This document shows, in pieces, positions 15,302 through 23,975 of a stretch of DNA of 64,000 nt (within the stretch, counting starts at the first letter, position 1; each line of letters begins with the position of its first letter). Below the pieces are notes generated by a model. That model was not told where the DNA came from. It ran no database searches and worked only from the letters and a program-made list of their open reading frames with translations. Source of the stretch: Clostridiaceae bacterium HFYG-1003 (GTDB lineage Bacteria; Bacillota; Clostridia; Clostridiales; Clostridiaceae); the NCBI GenBank assembly GCA_024579835.1, contig CP102060.1, positions 434,001-498,000 on the forward strand, written 5' to 3'. Both the position numbers and the translations under genes were made by a program.

Positions 15302-16378
15302 ATGAATTTCATTGAAACTTATCACGCGGTGGAACTGACTCTGGCCGCGGGAGCCGTGCCCCTGATCATCGGAGAGTCCGGCATTGGCAAGACGGCTCTG
15401 ATCCGGCGCTACTGCCAGGAAATGAACCTGTATCTGGTCAATATCGATGCCAATCTCCTGAAAGAAGGCGAAATCGGTGGTCTTCCCACGGTGGAGAAGG
15501 GCCGCACCTTTTACGCGACGCACCACAAGCTGGCTCAGATGGATGAGCTGCTGGAGCGGGGGGATAAGGGCTGCCTGCTGTTCATCGATGAAATTAACCG
15601 CTGTGACCATGCGGTGCAGCAGGAACTGATGAATCTGATTTTGAACCGGGAAATCAACGGCTACCATCTGGATGAGCGGGTCATTGTGGCTTCGGCCATG
15701 AATCCCTCCGCCCGGATGGAAGATTTCAAGCACACCGAGTATCAGGTGGTGGAAATGGATCCGGCTCAGGAGAACCGTTTTGTCTGGTTCAACATGGATT
15801 CCGATGCCAGAGAGTGGATTCTCTGGGGATTGCAGGAAGGCGATATTCACGCCCAGGTCATTGAGTTCATTTCGTCCTTTGACGAATATCTCCATTCCGC
15901 TTCGGAGGAAGAATTCATCGAAGCTACACCGCGCAGCTGGGAGCGCGTATCCGATGCCCTGAAGGTGATGGACCGGAGCACTCATTTTACCCGGGAGACC
16001 CTGTATCATTTTGTCCGGGGAAATGTCGGCACCCGAATCGCGCAGGATTTCATGGGCTTTCTGAAAGAAAATGAAAATCCTCTGCTCAAGGCCAGGGACC
16101 TGTTCCAGCTGGACCAGGTTACCCAGAGCGTGAAGGATGAAATTGCGCAGTCCTCTCATTCCAGGCTCTACATTCTGATGATGAACCTGCTCAAGGAGCT
16201 CAAAGGTGAGGTAAGTGATCAACGCGTCCGGCGCGTATCCCAGATTCTGCTCCTGTATCCCAGGGATCTGAGAATCTCACTGATGAAGGAAATCCGGGAA
16301 GTGTACGGCAAAGATCTGTATCTGCTGCTGCGGGAGGATGACCTTTTCCTGGAGGCGTTCTTTGAGTGCTATCGATAA
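15302..16378 (+). CDS. MoxR-like AAA ATPase (AAA_5)
   Basis: A 358-residue AAA+ ATPase. Walker A is GESGIGKTA near residue 24, Walker B is LLFIDEINR near residue 96, and sensor 1 lies in VIVASAMNPS near 135. A C-terminal helical lid follows. The dynein-type AAA_5/MoxR class acts with VWA-domain partners in remodelling or metal insertion into protein complexes. The partner gene overlaps its 3' end by 17 bases. ATG 15302 is preceded by GGGGAGG, and five bases separate it from the repeat-protein gene. Confidence 0.87.
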   Translation: MNFIETYHAVELTLAAGAVPLIIGESGIGKTALIRRYCQEMNLYLVNIDANLLKEGEIGGLPTVEKGRTFYATHHKLAQMDELLERGDKGCLLFIDEINRCDHAVQQELMNLILNREINGYHLDERVIVASAMNPSARMEDFKHTEYQVVEMDPAQENRFVWFNMDSDAREWILWGLQEGDIHAQVIEFISSFDEYLHSASEEEFIEATPRSWERVSDALKVMDRSTHFTRETLYHFVRGNVGTRIAQDFMGFLKENENPLLKARDLFQLDQVTQSVKDEIAQSSHSRLYILMMNLLKELKGEVSDQRVRRVSQILLLYPRDLRISLMKEIREVYGKDLYLLLREDDLFLEAFFECYR

Positions 16379-17711
16379 GCGCTATGAGCCTTCCGACCGG
16401 TTTGAAACGGCCCGACGGCATCTGCTGCGGGATGTCGTGGCTTATACCGAAGGAAACGGTCTGCGCCAGGGGTTCATGCGGGATTTTTTTGAATACCTGC
16501 GCGACATCGATTTTCAGCTGGTGAAAGACGGGGAGGACTTTTATGCCCGGTTCACCCGGGAAATGAAACGAGGGGTGGATTTCAGCCTGACCTGGCCTCT
16601 GGCCACGGTGGTCAAGGGCAGTGAAATCCAGCTACTGGTCAATCCGATCTCGTTCTTATTTCTGCGCGAAGCGGAAGCCCGTGCGCTGATCAAGCATGAG
16701 GTGCTGCACCTGATTCTGGATCATCATTCGCGGGAACATGCCCTGAAGAACCGCTATTCAAGCCTGGCCATCAACCTGGCCATGGATGTGGCGGTGAACC
16801 AGTACATTAAGTTTTTGCCGGCGTTCAGTGAAAAGCTCAATTCGGTCAATGCCCGGCTGGAGCTGGATCTGAAATTCAATGAAACGCTGGAGACCTATGC
16901 CCGGGACATTGACCGGGCGCTGGCCAGAGATCGCAAAGCGGCTGCCCGGTATCAGAAGGAGCATGGCATCGATTTTTCCAGGGTCCACGATGCCTGGAAC
17001 CGGGGGAATGACCTGAAAAAGGAGGCTTCCCGCGAAAAACTCAACGCCATGCTGCGGGAAGCCGGCAAGGGCGGAACGCCGGAGGAACTCAAGAATCTGA
17101 TTCAGGCTTCCGGGCCGGCGAAGTTGTCCTGGAGCGACGCGCTGCGGCGGGCTCTGATTTCCATGCCGGCGGGCCGGCGCAAAACCATCACCCGGCGCAA
17201 CCGCCGTCAGCCCCACCGGCTGGATCTTAAGGGCGAACTGAGGGATTACGTTCCGGAAGTCATTGTAGCCATCGACATCTCCGCCTCCATTCAGGACCAT
17301 GACCTTAAACACTTTCTCAGTGAGATCCTTGGGATAACCAAAGCCTATCGCCGCAGTCTGCGGGTCATCGAATGCGATGACAAAATCCAGGCGGATTATC
17401 GCATCGCTGCACTGACGGATATCCGCCCCATGACCAGACGCCGGGGCGGCACCGCCTTCTCACCTGTCTTTGAGCGGCTGCGGGATGAGGGCCTGCGCCA
17501 GTGCTTCCTGATCTACTTTACCGATGGTCAGGGAGAGGCTGAACTGACGCTCAAGCCGCAGCATCAGGTGCTCTGGATTGTGACCGGCGATTCGCTCAGT
17601 GTGAAAAAGCCCTTTGGCCAAGTGATCCGGCTGAATCGGGAGCAGGAAGTCCGCAACGCGACCTTCGGTCTGGAGGCGATGCGGGAACTGCTCCATGAAT
17701 GGGCCCGTTAA
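16362..17711 (+). CDS. VWA-domain protein with DUF2201 metallopeptidase-like N-terminus
   Basis: 449 residues. The N-terminal half holds an HEVLH zinc-protease-type motif (HExxH) within KHEVLHLILDHH near residue 110, typical of the DUF2201 putative metallopeptidase domain. A basic, Arg-rich linker follows, then a C-terminal VWA-like domain with the MIDAS DISAS motif near residue 305 and a TDGQGE loop. TTG 16362 is chosen because GGAGG lies at ideal distance; an in-frame ATG at 16338 has no properly spaced site. It is translationally coupled to the AAA ATPase, giving a MoxR-VWA pair, and a strong terminator closes the operon. Confidence 0.85.
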   Translation: MSAIDKRYEPSDRFETARRHLLRDVVAYTEGNGLRQGFMRDFFEYLRDIDFQLVKDGEDFYARFTREMKRGVDFSLTWPLATVVKGSEIQLLVNPISFLFLREAEARALIKHEVLHLILDHHSREHALKNRYSSLAINLAMDVAVNQYIKFLPAFSEKLNSVNARLELDLKFNETLETYARDIDRALARDRKAAARYQKEHGIDFSRVHDAWNRGNDLKKEASREKLNAMLREAGKGGTPEELKNLIQASGPAKLSWSDALRRALISMPAGRRKTITRRNRRQPHRLDLKGELRDYVPEVIVAIDISASIQDHDLKHFLSEILGITKAYRRSLRVIECDDKIQADYRIAALTDIRPMTRRRGGTAFSPVFERLRDEGLRQCFLIYFTDGQGEAELTLKPQHQVLWIVTGDSLSVKKPFGQVIRLNREQEVRNATFGLEAMRELLHEWAR

Positions 17712-17746
17712 CAATCTGGATTCAGCAATGAAACAGAGCCGGCAAA

Positions 17747-17796
17747 AAAACCAACCGGACCGGGAGCAATCCCGGTCCGGTTGGTTTTTCCATTTA
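17747..17796 (+). terminator. Terminator of the repeat protein-AAA-VWA operon
   Basis: ACCAACCGGACCGGGA and its exact complement flank a GCAA loop, followed by TTTTTCC. A tract on the left could also stop the converging HesB gene. Confidence 0.9.
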
Positions 17797-17809
17797 TGCT
17801 TGGATGATG

Positions 17810-18148
17810 TTATACGGAGCAGCCGCTGGCGCAGGAAGAGCAGCCTGATGCGGATTCGTCCAGACGCAGAGGTCTTAAGGACATTCCGCCTCCGCCGTTT
17901 TCTTCATCGGAGAGGATGGTGAAGCCTTCGTATTCTTCCACCAGTTCCTTTTCCACCACGAAATTGAGTTCCTTCACCAGTTCGGTGGCGTCATTCTCTG
18001 TGGGCTCGTCCACCATAAGTCCGAATCTTGGTCCGGAACAGCCAAAGCCGGCCAGGGCGATCCGAACGGTAGTGTCGGTTATATCGTTTGCTGTCAGCAG
18101 CTCTCTGAATTCATTGTAAGCTGCATCGCTGATGTTAATCATTGCCAT
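17810..18148 (-). CDS. HesB/IscA-like protein with Cys-rich tail
   Basis: A 112-residue A-type iron-sulfur scaffold fold (HesB-like) with GFGCSGPRFGL around Cys37 and a C-terminal GCSSCASGCSV tail. The tail supplies three more Cys where IscA proteins have a CxC pair. Related Firmicute proteins carry selenocysteine at one position; here all are TGC/TGT Cys codons. The role in Fe-S handling is inferred. ATG 18148 follows AAAAGGAG, and a 17-bp-spaced promoter lies upstream. Confidence 0.8.
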   Translation of the reverse strand: MAMINISDAAYNEFRELLTANDITDTTVRIALAGFGCSGPRFGLMVDEPTENDATELVKELNFVVEKELVEEYEGFTILSDEENGGGGMSLRPLRLDESASGCSSCASGCSV

Positions 18149-18204
18149 AGTACGTTCTCCTTTTAAATCATAGTGTTTTGATCTGATTTACCATATCATT
18201 ACGT

Positions 18205-18233
18205 ATTATATCTTTTTTTTGATTACTCTACAA
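18205..18233 (-). promoter_or_regulatory. HesB-like gene promoter
   Basis: On the minus strand TTGTAG (18228-18233), a 17-bp spacer and TATAAT (18205-18210). Confidence 0.8.
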
Positions 18234-18240
18234 GACGATG

Positions 18241-18274
18241 AAAAAAAATAAGAGCAGTCGGGGGAACTGCTCTT
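18241..18274 (-). terminator. Leftward terminator without an assigned gene
   Basis: On the minus strand AGAGCAGT/ACTGCTCT closes a CCCCCG-containing loop, followed by TATTTTTTTT. leuS has its own terminator further right (18521-18558), so this one implies a separate short leftward transcript from 18.3-18.5 kb. Confidence 0.7.
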
Positions 18275-18372
18275 TCAAGGTAACTGTACTAATCGTGTAA
18301 AGGGGGAAATATGAAAATACTAAGTGGCTGCTTACTATCTTCCGTAGTTCCAATATACCATACCACTCCATC

Positions 18373-18390
18373 TAATGATAGTCATTATCA
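18373..18390. promoter_or_regulatory. Fur-like palindrome
   Basis: TAATGATAGTCATTATCA contains AATGA-TAG-TCATT with matching outer bases and resembles the Fur consensus of GATAAT repeats. It overlaps a possible leftward -10 (TATTGA) 17 bases from TTAACA. No annotated gene adjoins it. Confidence 0.4.
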
Positions 18391-18520
18391 ATAACGAAAC
18401 GTGAACAAAATGTTAATGTTTAGTGAAGTACTCGGATATGAATGACCGGATTCCTGGGAGAGCAGAATCCATGACCTGGTTCCCTGGATCGCATTTCATC
18501 CGTACTTGATTGCCTGACTG

Positions 18521-18558
18521 AAAAGAAACTGAGCCCCTGGGATTGGGGCTCAGTTTCT
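18521..18558 (-). terminator. leuS terminator
   Basis: GAAACTGAGCCCC (18525-18537) and its complement (18545-18557). Read leftward it is followed by TTTTC. It works for leuS, which ends at 18722. Confidence 0.8.
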
Positions 18559-18569
18559 TACTGATCGGT

Positions 18570-18641
18570 CGGTTGATCTGTCAGTCGATTCATCGGTTGA
18601 TCCGTCAGCCGATTCATCGGTTGATCCGTCAGCCGATTCAT
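18570..18641. repeat. 24-bp tandem repeat
   Basis: Three adjacent 24-base units, CGGTTGATCCGTCAGCCGATTCAT (20-base core GGTTGATCCGTCAGCCGATT). The first copy has two changes. It lies between leuS and its terminator. Confidence 0.8.
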
Positions 18642-18721
18642 CGGATCGTTGAACTGCACGACGGCCAGATCAGCCATTGCTGCTGCAGAAGGGGGCTGGC
18701 TTCAACCTGTTGAATGGACTG

Positions 18722-21124
18722 CTATTTGACGACGATATTGACGATCTTGCCTTTGATGACGATGACTTTGACCACGGTCTTGCCTTCCAGGAACTTCTGA
18801 ACCTTTTCATCTTCCAGAGTTTTGGCTTTGATGGCTTCTTCGGTGTCATCCAGGTGCACCAGGATGGTGGAACGGACTTTGCCGTTGACCTGGATCGCGA
18901 TTTCCTTTTCCTGGTCAATGGTTTTCGCTTCATCATAGGTTGGCCAGGCGGACTGGGACAGTTCTTCGCCCAGGCTGAACTGTTCATTGAGCTCTTCGGT
19001 CAGGTGCGGACAGAAGGGATTGAGCAGATGCAGCAGGGTCCGGTAATCCTTGCGGGTGACGGTGCTCTGTTCATCGATCTCATTCATCAGGATCATCAGG
19101 CTGGCGATGGCCGTGTTGAATTTCATTTCATCGATGTCACGGGTCACTTTCTTGATGGTCTTGTGGTATGTTTTTTCCAGGGCGGGGCTATAGCTCTGGC
19201 CGTCCCGTACTTTATCGCCGACCTTGACGATCCGGTCGAGGAACCGACGCGAACCGGCTACTCCGTGGTCGTTCCAGGATACTTCCTTTTCATAGTCGCC
19301 CATGAACATGATGTAGCAGCGCAGGGTATCCGCGCCGTACTGACGGATGATGTCATCGGGATTGATGACATTCCCCTTGGATTTGCTCATTTTCTCGCCA
19401 TCGGAACCAAGCACCATGCCATGTGCCACCCGGACGTTGAAGGGTTCTTTGTAGGGAACGAGGCCTTCATTGTAGAGGAACTGATTCCAGAACCGGGCGT
19501 ACAGCAGATGGCGGGTGGCGTGCTCCATGCCGCCGTTGTACCAGTCAACCTTGCCCCAGTAATTCATGGCTTCCCGGGAGACGAACTCCTGGTCGTTCTT
19601 TGGATCCATGTAGCGCAAGAAATACCAGGAGGAACCCGCCCAGTTGGGCATGGTGTCGGTTTCCCGGCGGGCGGATCCGCCGCAGTGCGGGCAGGTGGTA
19701 TTTACCCAGGAGTCGATGTTGGCCAAGGGGCTTTCACCGTCTTCTGTCGGCTCATATTCGACAATTTCCGGAAGCTCCACCGGAAGCTGGTCATAGGGGA
19801 CGCTCTGCCAGCCGCAGCTGTCGCAGTAGATCAGTGGAATCGGCTCGCCCCAGAAGCGCTGGCGGGAGAAGACCCAGTCCTGCAGCTTGTAGTTGACTTT
19901 CGCCTCACCGGTGCGGTGTTCGACCAGATGGTCCACGATCCGACCGATGGCTTCCTTGCGGTCGGTGATGCCGTTGATCAGAGGTGAATTGACGCTGGCG
20001 CCATCCCCGGAATAGGCTTCCTTATCCATGTCGCCGCCGGCAATGACTTCCACGATGGGGACATTGAATTTACGGGCAAATTCCCAGTCTCTCTGATCGT
20101 GGCCGGGGACCGCCATGATGGCTCCGGTGCCGTAGCCCATCATGACATAGTCGGAGATAAAGATGGGGAGTTCTTCGCCGCTGACCGGGTTGAGGGCTTT
20201 GAGTCCCTTGATTTCCACTCCGGTTTTATCTTTGTTGAGCTGCGTCCGCTCGAATTCGGATTTGTGGGTTGCCTCATGCTGATAGCTGCGGACTTCATCC
20301 AGGTTGGTGATCCGCTCCTGGTAGGTTTCGATCATGGGGTGTTCCGGGGCCAGAACCATGAAGGTGACGCCATAGATCGTATCCGGCCGGGTGGTGAAGA
20401 CCCTCAGTTTTTCGTCCGTTCCGGCGATGGCAAAGTCGATTTCAGCTCCGACGGATTTTCCGATCCAGTTGACCTGCGCCAGTTTAATCTTCTCCTGGAA
20501 ATGGGTGTCATCCAGACCTTCCAGGAGCTGTTCCGCGTAGCTCTGCATCTTCAGCATCCACTGCGCCTTGGATTTTTGAACGACGGGCGTGCCGCAGCGC
20601 TCGCAGACTCCGCCGGAGGAATCCTCATTGGACAGACCGGTTTTGCAGGAGGGGCACCAGTTGATGTTTTTCTCCGCTTTGTAGGCCAGGCCGGCTTCAA
20701 AGAATTTCAGGAACTGCCACTGGGTCCACTTGTAATAATCGGGGTCCGTGGTGGAGAACTCCCGGTCCCAGTCAAAGGAAGTTCCCATGGACTGAACCTG
20801 AGCCTTGAAGGTCCGGATGTTTTCCTCCACAGCTTTTTTCGGGTGGATCTTGTTCTTGACGGCATACTGCTCCGCCGGAGCGCCGAAGGCATCCCAGCCG
20901 ATGGGGAACAGGACATTGTAGCCCATCATTCGTTTCTTGCGCGCCATGACATCCAGTGCCACGTGGCTGCGGCAATGGCCGACGTGGAGGCCGGAGCCGG
21001 AGGGATAGGGGAATTCGATCAGGTAGTAGTATTTTTCCTTCTCAGATTGATTGGAGGCACTGAACGTGTGATTCTCCAGCCAGTGCTTCTGCCATTTTTG
21101 TTCGGTTTCACGAATGTTTATCAT
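18722..21124 (-). CDS. leuS: Leucyl-tRNA synthetase
   Basis: An 800-residue class I synthetase charging tRNA-Leu, normal bacterial length. The HIGH motif is HVGH in GSGLHVGHCRSH near residue 42. The CP1 editing domain lies in the middle, with a zinc-type CxxC segment (WCPSCKTG). KMSKS is in GEKMSKSKGN near residue 570. The C-terminal domain is Lys/Val/Ile-rich. ATG 21124 is chosen over an in-frame ATG at 21190 because GGGAGGAG lies directly before it and the family starts near MINIRETEQ. Regulation is by the T-box leader upstream. Its only neighbours on this strand are the CYTH gene upstream and the HesB gene downstream, each with separate signals. Confidence 0.97.
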   Translation of the reverse strand: MINIRETEQKWQKHWLENHTFSASNQSEKEKYYYLIEFPYPSGSGLHVGHCRSHVALDVMARKKRMMGYNVLFPIGWDAFGAPAEQYAVKNKIHPKKAVEENIRTFKAQVQSMGTSFDWDREFSTTDPDYYKWTQWQFLKFFEAGLAYKAEKNINWCPSCKTGLSNEDSSGGVCERCGTPVVQKSKAQWMLKMQSYAEQLLEGLDDTHFQEKIKLAQVNWIGKSVGAEIDFAIAGTDEKLRVFTTRPDTIYGVTFMVLAPEHPMIETYQERITNLDEVRSYQHEATHKSEFERTQLNKDKTGVEIKGLKALNPVSGEELPIFISDYVMMGYGTGAIMAVPGHDQRDWEFARKFNVPIVEVIAGGDMDKEAYSGDGASVNSPLINGITDRKEAIGRIVDHLVEHRTGEAKVNYKLQDWVFSRQRFWGEPIPLIYCDSCGWQSVPYDQLPVELPEIVEYEPTEDGESPLANIDSWVNTTCPHCGGSARRETDTMPNWAGSSWYFLRYMDPKNDQEFVSREAMNYWGKVDWYNGGMEHATRHLLYARFWNQFLYNEGLVPYKEPFNVRVAHGMVLGSDGEKMSKSKGNVINPDDIIRQYGADTLRCYIMFMGDYEKEVSWNDHGVAGSRRFLDRIVKVGDKVRDGQSYSPALEKTYHKTIKKVTRDIDEMKFNTAIASLMILMNEIDEQSTVTRKDYRTLLHLLNPFCPHLTEELNEQFSLGEELSQSAWPTYDEAKTIDQEKEIAIQVNGKVRSTILVHLDDTEEAIKAKTLEDEKVQKFLEGKTVVKVIVIKGKIVNIVVK

Positions 21125-21314
21125 AAGATCTCCTCCCGGGATTGTTCGTTCGTTCTGCTCGCAAGCAGGCACAGTTTGTGAAGCTGCCATGCTGCTTGAT
21201 GATTCATCCTTCTTTTTCTGTCTGTTGTCTCATGAGGGCGTTTTTGATACTGACTGATCTTTCCTCATATGAACTGTTGCACGGTGGCGTGGCTGACCTG
21301 TTTTGGCTTGAGAA

Positions 21315-21553
21315 ATAAAAAAGCTCCGTCTCGGATATAGAGACGAAGTCATGCGCGGTACCACTCTAGTTAAACAACAGGGTTGTTTCACTCTATTCCC
21401 TTCACGCGGGTTTGCGGATCCCCATTGCCTGGGACCATCTCCACCGGCGAGTTCAGGATTTTAGCCACACCCTGTCGCACCGACCCAGGGCTCTCTTTGG
21501 TGGTTTCAATTCTTACTGCTCCGATTTCAGCGATGTTGATGATATGGAATCTA
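21315..21553 (-). promoter_or_regulatory. T-box leader of leuS (Leu specifier)
   Basis: In Stem I, ATCGG pairs with CCGGT around a loop with an AGTA strand and GAACTCG, giving specifier CTC (Leu) at 21449-21451. The T-box motif AGTGGTACCGCG is at 21354-21365. The terminator CTTCGTCTC/GAGACGGAG plus TTTTTTATTT lies at about 21315-21350. Expected behaviour is readthrough when tRNA-Leu is uncharged. Confidence 0.92.
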
Positions 21554-21559
21554 TCAATG

Positions 21560-21589
21560 ATTATAGCCAATCCCCGGCCATTTCGTCAA
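21560..21589 (-). promoter_or_regulatory. leuS promoter
   Basis: On the minus strand TTGACG (21584-21589), an 18-bp spacer and TATAAT (21560-21565), just after the CYTH gene stop. Confidence 0.85.
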
Positions 21590-21626
21590 TGGCTGGCGGG
21601 GACTGGCTCTTTCTGAGGGACCAGCC

Positions 21627-22184
21627 TCATTTTAAAGCGATGTTCATGGCGTTTCGGCGCTTTTCCATGATTTCCGTCATAGTCATGGATGTTGTGTCCG
21701 TCATGGCATAACCCAGCAGTTCGACAATTTCGCGCAGCTCTTCCTCGTATTGCGTTTCGATTTCCAGGAGCGGGAAAGGATATTCCCGGTCTTTCACATC
21801 ATCGATCTCAATGAGGGAGTGTTTGTAGAGATAGCTGATTCGATCCTTGATCAGGATCTTGCGCACGATCAGTCCCAGACCCGTAAAGATGCCGTGGCCA
21901 GCCTGTGCATCTTCGATTTTGGTTTCCCGCTCATCCATGATTTTGTACTTTTCCTGAGAAAGCATGGTTTTCAGCGTCATATAGACGGCTTCCCGCTGCG
22001 TGATCCGATCTTTGATCTCCCGGATGCGGGCATAGCCTTTTTTGCCGAGCAGGCGCAGATCGGGATAATCATAAATGGTATTGACCTGCGCTTCGTCCTT
22101 CACCAGCTCAGCGCCGATTTCGCGGAGTCTGGCCAGGATGCCCGCCTTGTCAATATCCAGAATCTTCACTTCGATTTCGTTCAT
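21627..22184 (-). CDS. CYTH-domain protein
   Basis: A 185-residue triphosphate-tunnel protein. The N-terminal ExExK signature is EIEVK at residues 3-7. Alternating charged strands follow (YARIREIKD, YMTLKT, LIEIDDV, LLEIETQ), which place Arg/Lys and Glu side chains inside the tunnel. Family members are class IV adenylate cyclases, thiamine triphosphatases or tripolyphosphatases; the substrate is unknown here. AAGGAGG precedes ATG 22184. It is transcribed leftward, ending 38 bases before the leuS promoter. Confidence 0.85.
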   Translation of the reverse strand: MNEIEVKILDIDKAGILARLREIGAELVKDEAQVNTIYDYPDLRLLGKKGYARIREIKDRITQREAVYMTLKTMLSQEKYKIMDERETKIEDAQAGHGIFTGLGLIVRKILIKDRISYLYKHSLIEIDDVKDREYPFPLLEIETQYEEELREIVELLGYAMTDTTSMTMTEIMEKRRNAMNIALK

Positions 22185-22325
22185 GGAAGTCCTCCTTGTC
22201 CCTGGATGGACCTGTTCGAATACTTACTACCATTCTAGCATTGAAGGAGGATCTTCATTCTGAATATTGTGTGAATTAAAGTGATAAAAAAACGGATCGA
22301 TGGCGGTCACACTGACCCAGAACCA

Positions 22326-22354
22326 CTGACGGCAAAGGGCGAATCGAGTATAAT
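22326..22354 (+). promoter_or_regulatory. Promoter of the nucleoside kinase-sda operon
   Basis: CTGACG (22326-22331), a 17-bp spacer and TATAAT (22349-22354), about 30 bases before the GTG start at 22386. Confidence 0.7.
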
Positions 22355-22385
22355 GAACCTAATACTCATCCATGGAGGTAACGCA

Positions 22386-23975
22386 GTGAATTATCGTGAG
22401 ATCTTAAGAGAGAACGGCTATGACGGCCTGCCAATGCTGATCCGAATCGGCGATGAGTTTGTCGAACTCAGCAAGGAAGTCCTGGATGAAACCATGGACT
22501 ACAAGGTAGTATCCACGGATCATCCATCCGGGAACCGGGCCTATGAAAGAAGCATCTGCTTCCTCATGATTCGTGCGCTGAAACGGCTGGATCCCGACGC
22601 CACCGTCATTATTGAGCATTCGATATCGCGCGGTCTGTTCTGTGAGCTGAAGGGGTTGCCGGTGACCGACGCCGTACTGGCGGATCTGAAAGCCGAAATG
22701 ACTGCTCTGGTCCGGGAAGATCTGCCCATCATCCCGAAAGTAATGGAAAAGACCGAAGCGCTGCGCCGCTTCCGCGCCAGCCGGCGGCCCGAGGTCGTCA
22801 AGCTGTTTGAAGGAACGGATTTCAGCGAAATCAAGCTGTATGAACTGGACGGTCTGATCGGGTTCTTTTACGGGCCGCTGGCGGCGAATACCGGAGATCT
22901 GAAACTGTTCGACCTGATTCCCTATAAAGCCGGCTTTGTCCTGATGTACCCCTCGCAGACCATCCCGGACCGGGTTCCCGAGTTTTACTCTCAGGAAAAA
23001 CTCTATGAGATTTTCCGTGAAACCGGGGAATGGGATGCCATTTTAGGGACCTCATTTCTTGGCGAACTCAATCAGGCGATCCGGGAAGGGGATGCCAAGC
23101 GCCTGATCGGAGTGTCCGAGGGGCTGCATGAAAAAAAGTACGCCCACATCGCGGACCGGATCAAGCAGAAGGGCGATGTCCGGGTCGTGCTGATCGCCGG
23201 TCCGTCCTCTTCCGGCAAAACGACCTCGTCCCGCCGGCTGGCGATCCAGATGATGGTCAACGGCATGAAGCCCTATCCCATCGAAATGGACAATTATTTC
23301 GTGGATCGGGACAAATCGCCGGTTCTGCCGGACGGGACCTTTGATTTTGAGTCCATTCATGCCATACGGCTGGACCAGTTCAGTGAGGATATCAGCCGCC
23401 TGATGGCCGGCGAAACGGTGCGGCCTCCGGTGTTTGACTTCAAGCAGGGGCTCTCCCTGCCGGGGGACCATGAACTGACTATCCCCCCTGACGGCATCAT
23501 GATTATTGAAGGCATTCATGCCCTCAATCCGGAGCTGCTGCGCAATATCGAAGACCGCTTCAAATTCAAGGTTTATGTCAGCGCGCTGACCCAGCTCAAC
23601 ATGGATGCGCACAACCGCATTTCCACTACCGATGTCCGAAAAATCCGCCGGATTGTGCGGGATCACCGCAAGCGCGGCTGGACCTCGGAACAGACCCTGG
23701 ATCTGTTTACCCGGGTTACAATCGGCGAGAAGAAGAACATATTCCCCTTTCAGGATCAGGCCGATGAAATGTTCAATACCACGCTGGTTTATGAGCTGCC
23801 CATCCTGAAAAAACACGCTTTGCCGCTGCTGACCTCGATTGCCAGTGATTCCCCGGTCTATGACGAAGCGCGGCGCATTACCGCCATGCTGAACTTTGTC
23901 GAAGACCTGCCCGATGAGCTGGTGCCTGCCAACTCCATATTAAGAGAATTCATAGGAGGAAGTTTTTTCGATTGA
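22386..23975 (+). CDS. Uridine kinase-like nucleoside kinase with ThrRS-type N-terminal domain
   Basis: 529 residues. The first ~230 resemble the additional editing-type (SAD) region of threonyl-tRNA synthetase, with HPSGNRAYERS and EHSISRGLFCEL segments. The C-terminal half is a phosphoribulokinase/uridine-kinase P-loop domain: Walker A GPSSSGKTT near residue 280, the PIEMDNYFVDR substrate loop, and the IEGIHALNPE strand. It probably phosphorylates a nucleoside with ATP or GTP. GTG 22386 is preferred because TGGAGGTAAC sits six bases before it; upstream in-frame ATGs lack sites. Its stop overlaps the sdaAB start. Confidence 0.83.
   Translation: MNYREILRENGYDGLPMLIRIGDEFVELSKEVLDETMDYKVVSTDHPSGNRAYERSICFLMIRALKRLDPDATVIIEHSISRGLFCELKGLPVTDAVLADLKAEMTALVREDLPIIPKVMEKTEALRRFRASRRPEVVKLFEGTDFSEIKLYELDGLIGFFYGPLAANTGDLKLFDLIPYKAGFVLMYPSQTIPDRVPEFYSQEKLYEIFRETGEWDAILGTSFLGELNQAIREGDAKRLIGVSEGLHEKKYAHIADRIKQKGDVRVVLIAGPSSSGKTTSSRRLAIQMMVNGMKPYPIEMDNYFVDRDKSPVLPDGTFDFESIHAIRLDQFSEDISRLMAGETVRPPVFDFKQGLSLPGDHELTIPPDGIMIIEGIHALNPELLRNIEDRFKFKVYVSALTQLNMDAHNRISTTDVRKIRRIVRDHRKRGWTSEQTLDLFTRVTIGEKKNIFPFQDQADEMFNTTLVYELPILKKHALPLLTSIASDSPVYDEARRITAMLNFVEDLPDELVPANSILREFIGGSFFD

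Noticed and set aside
18677-19987. Very long plus-strand frame (436 codons) opposite leuS
   Set aside because: A mirror of the leuS codon pattern; leuS motifs, ribosome binding site and T-box settle the strand.
21190-21220. TTGATGATTCATC as another ArsR-type operator
   Set aside because: It only partly matches the 17-bp element and sits between the leuS start and its T-box, where an ArsR site makes little sense.
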